Part shown: positions 36,601-44,157 of the stretch, piece by piece
How positions within the stretch are numbered: the stretch's first letter is position 1
How the letters are laid out: every line of letters starts with the position of its first letter
Source of the DNA: JBFLVU01 sp964589625
GTDB lineage: Bacteria; Acidobacteriota; UBA4820; DSQY01
Assembly: GCA_964589625.1 (NCBI GenBank)
Contig: CAZPSH010000003.1
Coordinates: 109,176-173,175 of the forward strand
DNA: 64,000 bases
Direction of reading: 5' to 3'
The notes under the pieces: generated by a model
What the model was told of the DNA's origin: nothing
The model's input: only the letters and a program-made list of their open reading frames with translations
The model's database searches: none
Program-made: the position numbers and the translations under genes

Positions 36601-37282
36601 GCCCTGGAAGGTCGAGACCGTCCCCGCCGATTTCGGACCCTGGGAAAAGGCCTACGAAAGGGAGACTCGCGTGATCCGGCCCGATGGCGACTTCCACGTG
36701 ACCTACCGGGCCGAACTCGATCCCGACGCCAGCGAGGGAATGCGGTCGGCGCTGGCCCGCGTTCCCAAGGACCAGTGGCGAAGGGCCATCCAAATGGCGG
36801 TCTCCCACCGGTACGGGAGCGTGGACCTGGAGGACTACCATCTGGAAAACCTCGAAGCCCCTGAGGGGCCCGTGATCTGGTCCTACACGGCGGTGATCCA
36901 CGGCGGCGCGATCAAGGACGGAAACCGGCTCACGGCCGCGGACCCCCTGCCCGCGTTCCACCTGGGTCAAGCCCTCGGCAGCCTCAAGGAGAGGAGGCTT
37001 CCCCTCGCCACCGGAGGGCCGATCTTCCTCCGGCAGGAGGTCGTCTTCCGCGTCCCCGAGGGAGCCGAGGCCGGCTTTCCGCCCGGTGACCGGGAGGTTC
37101 GCAGTCCCTTCGGCGAATACGTGCTGAAGGTGTCCAGGGAGAAGAACGACATTCGGGTTCTCAGGAGGCTCGCGGTTCCCAGCCAGGTGGTCTGGCCGAA
37201 CCGCTACGCCGAGTTCCAGACGTTCCTGAAGGCCGTGGACGACGCGGAATCGGGACAGCTTTCGGTCACGTTTCCGCCATGA
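33608..37282 (+). CDS. Paralogous DUF3857/TPR protein with a degenerate transglutaminase core
   Basis: 1224 residues with the same order as its upstream neighbour: signal peptide (about 1-26), PA14-like segment (AARSFRVFLDGRLLLAKDFL), helical repeats (about 450-640) and DUF3857 (about 660-800). At the equivalent position (about 910-930) the transglutaminase motif reads TRQGGRLPLLCAYLTLAGIP, so the GDC-K core with the catalytic Cys is lost. It is probably a non-enzymatic partner or a binding subunit. GGAGG sits five bases before the ATG, and the ATGA overlap couples it to the active paralogue. Confidence 0.8.
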   Translation: MRLSTARRRLTTFLAVCLWAAASLAAGPEDGWRILLEGGDFAKAEKSFRAGVDQDPRDASSAFGLAFVLRSVGEPEKALLAAAEGLKGAPDHPLAFLLEDLLSEGAALNEVTTRLVEDSLPALSSAPAMDPMVRVNLRWLALNLASRRGDPSRRAAALGAAGFLPGAYFTRPLTDRPRTSFTEASASEPNLRELGTWTYSGLDSPLLRPPLHAMAQDRDSRYYACVPFRVPASGQALLMFNAARSFRVFLDGRLLLAKDFLTRQENPTNVLRVSLREGRHRITIEVLAAGPGDGVYAALLDPQGNPLPAEFSTGPGEVPGTVSGFVPEGEFVDAFASKFSRSDPRRPGFAALWNRWRGDVAGGRILMESAAEEAGGAPIWDLLAAEMYLFEADDLPRKIAESRAERAVDRALAAAPGCPSARFFKALLLGESSDGDEDLDVLRDLLDEAPADPRWGLALAQRLHARGWNTMARRVLEEVAAGHPQCERVESAWVSFFHDLGDRAGQREAIGRLERLRRADPERESYLEALGDMAGLRAFLLEERDRWGDRDLTFALRIAGVDMARGDYPSARAALERLAAENPTSVGVALDLARCAFLQGDEAGGRQAWSTLKKARPDAFQVDLARMALGEPLPFQDRHLDLEAVLAEDHGGTPDQAPSSLILDQLLTRIEPDGSSVERYHGILRINDKEGVDREGEQQIPGQILLSLRTVKPDGRVLEPEQIPEKNTVSLQGLEPGDLVEFEYITLRPPNRVKEGSYITSQVFLFQDIEKPFHRTEWTVEYPPGLAMEFLEKNLPGPGERGRRGPMAFSRWAFRDMPRIPPEPDTPNKLLFVPMVEAAGAIAWRDVALFMRESILGTYQVTPEIERRFHRAAASLGSKEEVLEALLKSCLQDVDGDDDGSWQDPTQTLLTRQGGRLPLLCAYLTLAGIPFDVLLAEPVPDRVSRESLPRLGQFRVPVVKVKLPSGAKYLTLSGQRRAPWILPWFLQGAEAFPVTAREPWKVETVPADFGPWEKAYERETRVIRPDGDFHVTYRAELDPDASEGMRSALARVPKDQWRRAIQMAVSHRYGSVDLEDYHLENLEAPEGPVIWSYTAVIHGGAIKDGNRLTAADPLPAFHLGQALGSLKERRLPLATGGPIFLRQEVVFRVPEGAEAGFPPGDREVRSPFGEYVLKVSREKNDIRVLRRLAVPSQVVWPNRYAEFQTFLKAVDDAESGQLSVTFPP

Positions 37283-37341
37283 CGGGCTTTTCGCGGGAGC
37301 GGCATTGATTTAGACTGAACCCACGCGTGAGGTGGACGGGG

Positions 37342-38136
37342 ATGGGCCATCCGCTGAAGGATTTCGTCGTGCCCTTCCAGAAGGGCGACGTGGTGTTCAA
37401 AGAAGGCGATCCCGGCTCGGAGATGTTCATCATTCAGTCGGGCATCGTCGAGATTTTCCGCACCATCAACGGGGAGAAGTGTTTCCGAAGGCTCTTCGAG
37501 AAGGGCGACTTTTTCGGGGAGATGGGCCTCCTGGAGCAGGTTCCCCGCTCCGCCACCGCGGAGGTGGTGGAGGACGCGGAGATCATCGTCATCAACGGAA
37601 GCACCTTCCATCAGATGGTGCAGAGCAACATTGAGATCGCCGTGCGGATGCTCAGGAAGCTCTCCGGGAGACTGAGGGAGACCACGGACGAACTCGAGAA
37701 CGCGCTTCTCTTGCAGGGCCTCACGCACGTGCCGAAGCCCGCCGAACTCCCCGCCGGTGGGCCTCCCCAGGAGGACGCCGAGGCCAAGCCCCCCGTGCTG
37801 GCCCAGTTCCTCGTGGAGGGGACCCTGCGGGTCTTCAGCATTTTCAAGGATGTGTCCCTCATCGGGCGCCGGGACCCCGTCACGGGCATTGTCCCCGACG
37901 TGGACCTGACCGAGGAGGACGTGAAACGGAGCGTGTCCCGTCGCCACGCCAAGGTCATTCACAGCAACGGCCAGTTCTACCTCGTGGAGGAGGTCGGCAC
38001 GCTCAACGGCACCTTCATCGGAGGGAAACGCATCCCGACGGGGGTGCTCACGCCCATCAAGTCGGGAATCCAGGTGGGCTTCGGGACGCTCCGGCTCAAG
38101 TTCGTGGAGCGGACGGCAAGGGGGGGGATCGAATGA
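37342..38136 (+). CDS. Cyclic nucleotide-binding and FHA domain protein
   Basis: 264 residues. The N-terminal domain (about 8-120) has VFKEGDPGSEMFIIQSGIVE and GDFFGEMGLLEQVPRSATAE, a cNMP-binding fold close to the canonical FGE-x-x-L-x-x-x-x-R-(S/T)-A phosphate-binding cassette. The C-terminal FHA domain (about 165-250) has SLIGRRDP, SVSRRHAKVIHSNG and GTLNGTFIGGK, the usual phosphothreonine-binding residues. There is no DNA-binding domain, so it probably couples a nucleotide signal to a phosphoprotein. The ATG at 37342 is chosen over a GTG five codons upstream. Overlaps the thiolase start by four bases. Confidence 0.88.
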   Translation: MGHPLKDFVVPFQKGDVVFKEGDPGSEMFIIQSGIVEIFRTINGEKCFRRLFEKGDFFGEMGLLEQVPRSATAEVVEDAEIIVINGSTFHQMVQSNIEIAVRMLRKLSGRLRETTDELENALLLQGLTHVPKPAELPAGGPPQEDAEAKPPVLAQFLVEGTLRVFSIFKDVSLIGRRDPVTGIVPDVDLTEEDVKRSVSRRHAKVIHSNGQFYLVEEVGTLNGTFIGGKRIPTGVLTPIKSGIQVGFGTLRLKFVERTARGGIE

Positions 38137-39323
38137 CGGAGAGGCTTGTCATCGTTGGGGGCGTGAGGACGCCCATGGCGGAGTACAACGGCCACCTGGC
38201 TCATCTTTCCGCGGTGGACCTCGGGGTCCACGCCTCCAAGGTCGCCTTCGAAAAGACGGGCGTCGGCCCCGGCGACGTGGACCATGTGATCTTCGGAAAC
38301 GTCCTCCAAACGGGGAACGACGCGATCTACCTGACGCGCCACATCGGGCTCAAGTCGGGCGTGCCCATCGAGGTCCCCGCCCTCACCGTGAACCGCCTGT
38401 GCGGGTCCGGTTTTCAATCTCTCGTAAGCGGCGCGCACCTGATCCGGATGGGGGAGGCCGCCACGGTCCTGTGCGGGGGCACCGAGAGCATGAGCAACGC
38501 CCCCTTCGTCGTGAGGGGCATGCGTCAGGGTCTGAGGCTCGGGCACGCTCCGCTGGTCGACACCCTCATGGAGTCTCTCCGGGACCCATACTGCGATCTG
38601 CCCATGGCGGTGACGGCCGAGAATCTGGCCCAGCGGTACGGGATCACGCGGGAGGAGCAAGACGCGCTCGCCCTGAGGTCCCAGCAGACGGCGGAAGCGG
38701 CCTTTCGGGCCGGGCGTTTCGCCGACGAGGTCGCCCCGATCCGGCTGGAGGATCGGAAAAAGGGCGCCTACGATTTCTCGGAGGACACCCACCGGAAGCC
38801 CGACACCACCGCCGAGGCCCTGGCCAAGCTCCGGCCGGTCTTTCGAAAGGACGGCACGGTGACGGGCGGAAACGCATCGGGAATCGTGGACGGAGCCGCC
38901 GCCATGGTCCTGTGCGGGGAATCGACGGCCCGCGAAAAGGGCTGGCCCACGCTGGGGTACCTGCGGGCGTGGTCCTACTCCGCCGTCCCACCCGAGATCA
39001 TGGGGTTCGGTCCCGTTCCGGCCATCGGAAAGCTCCTCTCGGCGGAGGGGCTTACCGTCAAGGACATCGACCTCTTCGAGGTCAACGAGGCCTTCGCGGC
39101 CCAGTATCTCGCCTGCGAGAAGGCGCTGGGGCTGGACCGGGAACGCACGAACGTGAACGGCGGAGCCATCGCGCTCGGGCACCCCCTCGGGGCGACCGGG
39201 GCGCGGCTCACCCTGACGCTCCTGTGCGAGATGAGGCGGCGCGGGGCCCGTCTCGGCGTCGCCTCGGCCTGCATCGGAGGCGGTCAGGGAATGGCCGTTC
39301 TCCTGGAAGCCCCGGCATCCTGA
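38133..39323 (+). CDS. Thiolase (acetyl-CoA C-acyltransferase)
   Basis: 396 residues. Active-site Cys90 lies in NRLCGSGFQS, the His and second Cys lie in GGAIALGHPLGATGAR and ACIGGGQGMA, and NEAFA is present, so the full catalytic set is intact. Either biosynthetic (acetoacetyl-CoA formation) or degradative use is possible. It sits between the CNB-FHA gene (ATGA overlap) and an enoyl-CoA hydratase (14-base gap), suggesting acyl-CoA turnover. Confidence 0.93.
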   Translation: MTERLVIVGGVRTPMAEYNGHLAHLSAVDLGVHASKVAFEKTGVGPGDVDHVIFGNVLQTGNDAIYLTRHIGLKSGVPIEVPALTVNRLCGSGFQSLVSGAHLIRMGEAATVLCGGTESMSNAPFVVRGMRQGLRLGHAPLVDTLMESLRDPYCDLPMAVTAENLAQRYGITREEQDALALRSQQTAEAAFRAGRFADEVAPIRLEDRKKGAYDFSEDTHRKPDTTAEALAKLRPVFRKDGTVTGGNASGIVDGAAAMVLCGESTAREKGWPTLGYLRAWSYSAVPPEIMGFGPVPAIGKLLSAEGLTVKDIDLFEVNEAFAAQYLACEKALGLDRERTNVNGGAIALGHPLGATGARLTLTLLCEMRRRGARLGVASACIGGGQGMAVLLEAPAS

Positions 39324-39337
39324 ACGAGGAGTCCCGA

Positions 39338-40120
39338 ATGGAACTGACGAACCTCTTGTACGAGGCCTCCGACGGCATCGCCGTGATCACGGTGAACCGC
39401 CCCGACAAACTGAACGCCCTCAACCGGGAGACCCTGAAGGAGCTCGCCCAGGTCCTTCAAACCGCGGAAGAGGACGCCTCGGTGAAGGCCGTCCTCGTGA
39501 CGGGCGCGGGGGAGAAGGCCTTCGTGGCGGGCGCGGACATCTCCGAAATCGCGTCCCTGGACGCCCAGGCGGGGAGGAATTTCGCCCTCTTCGGTCAGAA
39601 CCTCTTCCGCTCCCTGGAGACCTTCTCCAAGCCCGTCATCGCGGCGGTCAACGGGTTCGCACTCGGCGGAGGGTGCGAACTGGCCATGGCCTGCCACGTG
39701 CGCGTGGCTTCTGAAAACGCCAAGTTCGGCCAGCCCGAGGTGAACCTGGGCGTGATCCCGGGATACGGGGGGACCCAGCGCCTGCCCCGGCTGGTGGGCA
39801 AGGGGCCCGCCCTGGAGCTCCTCCTTACGGGGGACATGATCACGGCCCAGAGGGCCTTCGAGCTGGGGCTGGTGAACGCCGTCGTGCCCCCGGGCCAGTC
39901 CGTCGGAAGGGCCCGGGAGATGGCCTCCAAGATGATCCAGAAGGGCCCACTCGCCGTGCGGGCCTGCCTGGAAGCCGTCCAAACCGGGCTCGACATGCCC
40001 GTGGAGGAGGGCTGCTACCTGGAGGCCACGCTCTTCGGGCTGTGCTGCGCTTCCGGGGACATGAAGGAGGGGACCTCGGCGTTCCTTCAGAAGAGGAAGG
40101 CCGAGTTCAAGGGCCGTTGA
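39338..40120 (+). CDS. Enoyl-CoA hydratase/isomerase (crotonase family)
   Basis: 260 residues. The oxyanion-hole segments AFVAGADISE and NGFALGGGCELAMACHVRVA, with glutamates at 114 (GGGCE) and 134 (QPEVNLGVIPGYGGTQRLPR) corresponding to the two catalytic Glu of crotonases, predict a true hydratase. GAGGA precedes the ATG by seven bases. Its partner is the thiolase upstream; no acyl-CoA dehydrogenase or 3-hydroxyacyl-CoA dehydrogenase is nearby. Confidence 0.93.
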   Translation: MELTNLLYEASDGIAVITVNRPDKLNALNRETLKELAQVLQTAEEDASVKAVLVTGAGEKAFVAGADISEIASLDAQAGRNFALFGQNLFRSLETFSKPVIAAVNGFALGGGCELAMACHVRVASENAKFGQPEVNLGVIPGYGGTQRLPRLVGKGPALELLLTGDMITAQRAFELGLVNAVVPPGQSVGRAREMASKMIQKGPLAVRACLEAVQTGLDMPVEEGCYLEATLFGLCCASGDMKEGTSAFLQKRKAEFKGR

Positions 40121-40145
40121 GGCGCGGCCGGATCCAGGGGAAGGC

Positions 40146-41387
40146 ATGACGGTTTCCGCCGAGGATTGGATCCACGACTGGAACGCTCCGGAATCGGGGG
40201 CCGCGCCCGGACCGCGCCCGGCGGTGGAGCTCAACGACGAGACCCTTCGGGACGGCCTCCAGAGCCCGTCCGCAAAAGCGCCTCCCCTCCAGGCCAAGCG
40301 CGACTTCCTCCACATCCTGTGCGAGCTGGGCATAACGTCGGTGGACATCGGGATGCCCGCCTCGGGCGTCCAGGCCCTCGGCGATGCCGTGCACCTCGCC
40401 AAGGAGATCGTGCGCCACAGGCTCCCCCTTAGGCCCAACTGCGCGGCCCGGACGGTCTCCAAGGACATCCGCCCCATCATCGAGATCTCCCAGAGGTCCG
40501 GCACCGCCGTGGAGGTGGCCGCCTTCCTCGGATGCAGCGCCGCACGGCGGCGGGTGGAGGGGTGGGACATGGCCCACCTCCTCAAGCTGACCCGGGATTC
40601 CGTTTCCCTGGCGGTCCGGGCGGGGCTTCCGGTCATGTTCGTCACGGAGGACACCACCAGGACCCACCCGGAGATCCTCCGGGAGCTCTACCGCGCCGCC
40701 ATCGAGAGCGGGGCGAGGAGGATTTGCGCCGCCGACACCGTCGGCCACGCCTCGCCCCAGGGCGCGGAGCGGCTCCTGGCGTTCCTTCGGTCCCTGGCCG
40801 ATGCGAGCGGCGAGGAGGTCGCCGTGGACTGGCACGGGCACATGGATCGGGGGCTCGGCCTCGCGTGCACCCTGGCGGCGTGGAGGGCCGGCGCCGACCG
40901 CCTCCACGGTTCCGCCTTGGGCCTGGGCGAGCGCGTCGGAAACGCGCCCATGGACCTCGTGATCCTGAACCTCAAGCTCATGGGCGGGTGGCCGAGGGAC
41001 GTGGCCCGGCTCACCGACTACGTGGCATGGACCTCCCGCTGGACGGGCATTCCCATTCCCTGGAACTACCCGGTCTTCGGCCAGGACGCCTTCCGGACCG
41101 GGACGGGCGTGCATGCCTCTGCCCTCCTCAAGGCCCGCCAGATGGGGGACGCCTGCCTCGAGGACCTCATGTACTCCGCCGTCCCCGCCTCCTGGGTGGG
41201 CCGCCGGCAGACCATCGAAGTGGGCCCCATGTCGGGTGACGCCAACATCGTGGCGTGGCTTCAGGACCATCGGGAGGAGGTCAACCAGGAGCGGGTGGCG
41301 GCCATCCGCCGGCTCGCCAAGGAGTCGGACACGATGCTCTCGGACGACGACATCTTCGACCTCCTCCAGCGCCTCGAAGAGCCATGA
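40146..41387 (+). CDS. LeuA/HMGL-type (DRE-TIM) aldolase-class enzyme, 2-isopropylmalate synthase-like
   Basis: 413 residues. VELNDETLRDGLQSPS is the metal- and substrate-binding start of the DRE-TIM metallolyase barrel. VDWHGHMDRGLGLACTLAAW carries the two metal-binding His, and GSALGLGERVGNAPMDLV and FRTGTGVHASALLKA resemble 2-isopropylmalate and homocitrate synthases. There is no C-terminal LeuA allosteric domain. With thiolase and hydratase neighbours, a carbon-chain-extending or HMG-CoA-lyase-like step is plausible; the exact acyl substrate is not readable. Its stop overlaps the next ATG (ATGA). Confidence 0.75.
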   Translation: MTVSAEDWIHDWNAPESGAAPGPRPAVELNDETLRDGLQSPSAKAPPLQAKRDFLHILCELGITSVDIGMPASGVQALGDAVHLAKEIVRHRLPLRPNCAARTVSKDIRPIIEISQRSGTAVEVAAFLGCSAARRRVEGWDMAHLLKLTRDSVSLAVRAGLPVMFVTEDTTRTHPEILRELYRAAIESGARRICAADTVGHASPQGAERLLAFLRSLADASGEEVAVDWHGHMDRGLGLACTLAAWRAGADRLHGSALGLGERVGNAPMDLVILNLKLMGGWPRDVARLTDYVAWTSRWTGIPIPWNYPVFGQDAFRTGTGVHASALLKARQMGDACLEDLMYSAVPASWVGRRQTIEVGPMSGDANIVAWLQDHREEVNQERVAAIRRLAKESDTMLSDDDIFDLLQRLEEP

Positions 41388-41650
41388 CGCCGCGGCGGAC
41401 GAAGAGGGAGTGGGAGTCCTTCCTGGAGGAGCTCAAGGTGGGCCTCTCCAAGATGGGCATCGACTTCCGGGAGACGACCCGCATTCGGAGCGCGGGGGCC
41501 CTGTGCCGGGTACGGGGACGGCAGGTGCTCATCGTCAACCGGACGCTGGACGCGGAAGAGAAGGCGGAACTGGTGCGGAAGGAGATTCGGGGCGTGGACC
41601 TGGAAGGGCTCTTCCTGAAGCCCGAGGTGAGGGAGTTCCTTGGCGGGTGA
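41384..41650 (+). CDS. Small conserved-looking protein of unknown function
   Basis: 88 residues, charged and soluble: a basic N-terminal helix (RRTKREWESFLEELKVGL), a short beta hairpin (ALCRVRGRQVLIVNRTL) and a second helix (AEEKAELVRKEI), ending FLKPEVREFLGG. I do not recognise it. The ATG overlaps the stop of the LeuA-like gene by four bases, and its own end overlaps the CheD gene by 11 bases, which argues that it is a real translated gene of the operon. Confidence 0.7.
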   Translation: MTPRRTKREWESFLEELKVGLSKMGIDFRETTRIRSAGALCRVRGRQVLIVNRTLDAEEKAELVRKEIRGVDLEGLFLKPEVREFLGG

Positions 41651-42146
41651 CACCCTGACGGCCATCCACATCGGGGATCTTCGGGCCGAGTCCGGAACCG
41701 CGACCCTGGCCGTGTACGGGCTCGGCTCCTGCGTGGCCCTGGTGCTCTACGACCCGAAAGCGAGGATCGGCGGACTCGCCCACGTTCTTCTCCCCGGTCC
41801 GCGGCCGCCCCAGGATCTCCTGTCGGATCTCCCCGCCAAGTACGCCACGGAGGCCCTGGGGGCCCTCGTCGGGCGCATCGAGGCCCTCGGGGGCAGGCCG
41901 AAATCTCTCCGGGCGGCCCTGGTGGGGGGTGCGCGGCTCTTCCAAGCCGAGGAGGACGTGGACAGCAACATCGGCCCCAGGAACGCGTCGGCCGCCCGCC
42001 AGGGCCTCCAGGAGGCCGCCATTCCCATCGCCGCCGAGGAGGTGGGGGGCACCCAGGGCCGCACCGTGTACTTCCACCTTCCCGAACTCCGCCTGGAGGT
42101 GAAGACCCTCCGCGGAGGCCGCTTCGAAATCCCGCTGGCGCCATGA
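41640..42146 (+). CDS. cheD: CheD-type chemoreceptor glutamine deamidase
   Basis: 168 residues. CheD deamidates Gln on chemoreceptors and binds CheC. The catalytic pair is visible: Cys31 in YGLGSCVALVLYD and His48 in GGLAHVLLPGP, with Thr in KYATEAL and LVGGARLF in family positions. The TTG start follows GGGAG by four bases; no better in-frame start is present. No other chemotaxis gene is in the window, so the target receptors are elsewhere. Overlaps mutY by four bases. Confidence 0.88.
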   Translation: MAGDTLTAIHIGDLRAESGTATLAVYGLGSCVALVLYDPKARIGGLAHVLLPGPRPPQDLLSDLPAKYATEALGALVGRIEALGGRPKSLRAALVGGARLFQAEEDVDSNIGPRNASAARQGLQEAAIPIAAEEVGGTQGRTVYFHLPELRLEVKTLRGGRFEIPLAP

Positions 42147-43312
42147 AACGGAAGGCGGGCGATCCCTTGCCCCCGACGGCCGCGGTCCGCGGCGCGGAGG
42201 CCTTCCCCTGGAAGGAGGCCATCGGAGGGCTCCTCGCCTGGTATGGGGAGAGCGCGCGGGACCTCCCCTGGCGGCGCGACCGGGATCCCTACCGCGTCTG
42301 GATCAGCGAGGTCATGCTTCAGCAGACCCGCGTTTCCACCGCCGGACCCTACTTCGAGCGGTTTCTCGAGCGGTTTCCCACCCTGGATCACCTGGCCGAG
42401 GCGGGTTCCGACGAGGTCCTGAAGGCCTGGGAGGGGTTGGGATACTACGCACGGGCGAGGCGCCTTCCAGAGGCCGCCCGCGCGATCCGCGCGCGGGGCG
42501 GCTTTCCCCTGGACGCAAGTGCCTTGTTGAGCCTCCCGGGATTCGGTCCCTACACGGCGGGCGCCGTGGCCTCCATCGCCTTCGGACTCCCCGAACCGGT
42601 TTTGGACGGAAACGTCCGCAGGGTCTGGTGCCGCCTCTTCGCCCTGGGCGAGCCCCATGGACCGTCCCTCCGGCGGAAGCTCTGGGGGCTTTCGCGGCTC
42701 GCCGTCCGGGCCGGTCCTCCGGGCGAGGTGAACCAGGCCCTCATGGAGCTGGGGGCCACGGTCTGCACGCCCCGGCGGCCGGCCTGTTCCGCCTGCCCGC
42801 TGCGGAGGGAGTGCGCCGCCGCCCGCGAGGGCCGCCCCGAGTTCTATCCCGCGTGGCGGGCGAGGAAGGTCCTTCCCGAGCGGACCGTTGCGGTGGCCCT
42901 GCTGTGGAGGGCGGACCGCTTCCTCGTGGCCAAGCGGCGGCCCGAGGGACTGCTAGGAGGCCTCTGGGAATTGCCCGGGGGGAAGGTGGAGCCGGGCGAG
43001 AGCCCGGAGGAGGCCGTGGTGCGCGAGGTCCGGGAGGAACTGGGCGCGGACTGCCGAGTCCATACCGACCTGCCGGTTGTGCGCCACGCGTACAGCCACT
43101 TCAAGGTGGTCCTTCACCCCTTCGACTGCCGGCTGGTTCGCGGAGCCTCCGAGCCCCGGTGCGAGCGTCCCCTCCGGTGGATCCTTCCTGAGGAGCGGGG
43201 GCTCCTCGCCTTCCCGGCCGCCACGAACCGGATCTTTGCCCGGCGTTTCGCGGAGCCGACCCTCCGCGCGGCCGAGGAGCCCGCCGGGTTCGGGGAGGGG
43301 GAGGGAACATGA
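42143..43312 (+). CDS. mutY: A/G-specific adenine glycosylase with C-terminal Nudix-like domain
   Basis: 389 residues. It removes adenine opposite 8-oxoguanine. The motif VMLQQTRVSTAGPYF, the helix-hairpin-helix LLSLPGFGPYTAGAVASIAF and catalytic Asp in VLDGNVRRVWCR are present. The iron-sulfur cluster ligands follow as CTPRRPACSACPLRREC (C-x6-C-x2-C-x5-C). The C-terminal part has a full Nudix-box-like stretch (GGKVEPGESPEEAVVREVRE, then ELG), as in MutY recognition domains. It starts within the cheD stop (ATGA). Confidence 0.96.
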   Translation: MKRKAGDPLPPTAAVRGAEAFPWKEAIGGLLAWYGESARDLPWRRDRDPYRVWISEVMLQQTRVSTAGPYFERFLERFPTLDHLAEAGSDEVLKAWEGLGYYARARRLPEAARAIRARGGFPLDASALLSLPGFGPYTAGAVASIAFGLPEPVLDGNVRRVWCRLFALGEPHGPSLRRKLWGLSRLAVRAGPPGEVNQALMELGATVCTPRRPACSACPLRRECAAAREGRPEFYPAWRARKVLPERTVAVALLWRADRFLVAKRRPEGLLGGLWELPGGKVEPGESPEEAVVREVREELGADCRVHTDLPVVRHAYSHFKVVLHPFDCRLVRGASEPRCERPLRWILPEERGLLAFPAATNRIFARRFAEPTLRAAEEPAGFGEGEGT

Positions 43313-43391
43313 ACCCGCGAGGGGACAGGCCCCGAGGCTTTTCGGCACTCCCGCCCGAAGGCGTAGACTCTGCCGTGGAGGGCTCCATTCC

Positions 43392-44075
43392 GTGAAGCCG
43401 TTGACGCTCGATGCGCCGTCCAAAACCGCCGCCCTTGGGGCGAGCCCCCTTCTCCAGGGTCTCGCCGGACAGGACCTGGATTGCCTGGCCCGCATCTCCG
43501 TCGCCCGGCGGTACGAATCGGGCGAGATGCTTTTTCTGGCGGGGGACGAAGCCGCGGGGTTCTTCCTGGTCCTGGACGGGCAGGTGAAGGTGAGCCGCTT
43601 CGGGTCCGACGGCCGGGAGCAGGTGATCCACCTTCTGGGCCCGGGACAGCCCTGTGGGGAGGTTCCGGTCTTCGAGGGGGGCGCCTTCCCGGCGACGGCC
43701 ACCGCTCTCGGCCGCATGGACTGCCTCTTCCTGTCGAGGGCCGCGTTTCTCGAACTCGCCGCCCGGCGCCCCCAGATCCTCCTCGGCATGCTGGCCATCC
43801 TGTCGCGACGCCTGCGGGCGCTGGTGGACCTCGTGGACGACCTCTCCCTCAAGGAGGTCACCGCCCGCCTGGCGAGGCACCTTCTGGACCTCCAGCGGGA
43901 AGCGGGCGTCGAAAGCGTCGAACTGGAGACCGCCAAAGGCACCCTCGCGAGCCGGCTGGGCATGAGCCCCGAAACCCTCAGCCGGACCCTCGGCAAGCTC
44001 CAGCGCCAGAGGCTCATCTCCGTGGACGGCCGCACCGTGCGGATCCTGGACCGAAGGGGGCTGGAGGGCCTGTGA
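43392..44075 (+). CDS. Crp/Fnr-family transcription regulator
   Basis: 227 residues. An N-terminal cNMP-type sensory domain (GEMLFLAGDEAAGFFLVLDG) is joined by a long dimer helix to a winged helix-turn-helix with GTLASRLGMSPETLSRTLGK. In the recognition helix the E-x-x-S-R set (PETLSR) is that of FNR, which reads TTGAT/ATCAA half-sites. The N-terminal cysteine cluster of FNR is missing (only C31, C88 and C110-region cysteines), so the signal may be heme or another ligand, as in DNR/NnrR. GTG start with GGAGG ten bases upstream. A matching operator follows directly after the gene. Confidence 0.88.
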   Translation: MKPLTLDAPSKTAALGASPLLQGLAGQDLDCLARISVARRYESGEMLFLAGDEAAGFFLVLDGQVKVSRFGSDGREQVIHLLGPGQPCGEVPVFEGGAFPATATALGRMDCLFLSRAAFLELAARRPQILLGMLAILSRRLRALVDLVDDLSLKEVTARLARHLLDLQREAGVESVELETAKGTLASRLGMSPETLSRTLGKLQRQRLISVDGRTVRILDRRGLEGL

Positions 44076-44092
44076 CGGGCTCCCGCTCCGGC

Positions 44093-44106
44093 TTGACCTG
44101 AATCAA
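44093..44106 (+). promoter_or_regulatory. FNR-type binding site
   Basis: TTGAC-CTGA-ATCAA matches the FNR consensus TTGAT-N4-ATCAA at nine of ten half-site bases. A TATCCT -10 element at 44129-44134 predicts a start near 44141. The box would then centre at about -41.5, the class II activation position. Confidence 0.7.
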
Positions 44107-44128
44107 GGCGCCCGAAGCGCCTGCGCCC

Positions 44129-44134
44129 TATCCT
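44129..44134 (+). promoter_or_regulatory. -10 element of the ferredoxin/NapH-like operon
   Basis: TATCCT without a separate -35 element; the FNR-type box occupies that place, as expected for an activator-dependent promoter. The leader before the ATG at 44158 would be about 17 bases and includes AAGGAG. Confidence 0.5.
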
Positions 44135-44157
44135 TTCCCCCGGAAGGAGAACGGCCC

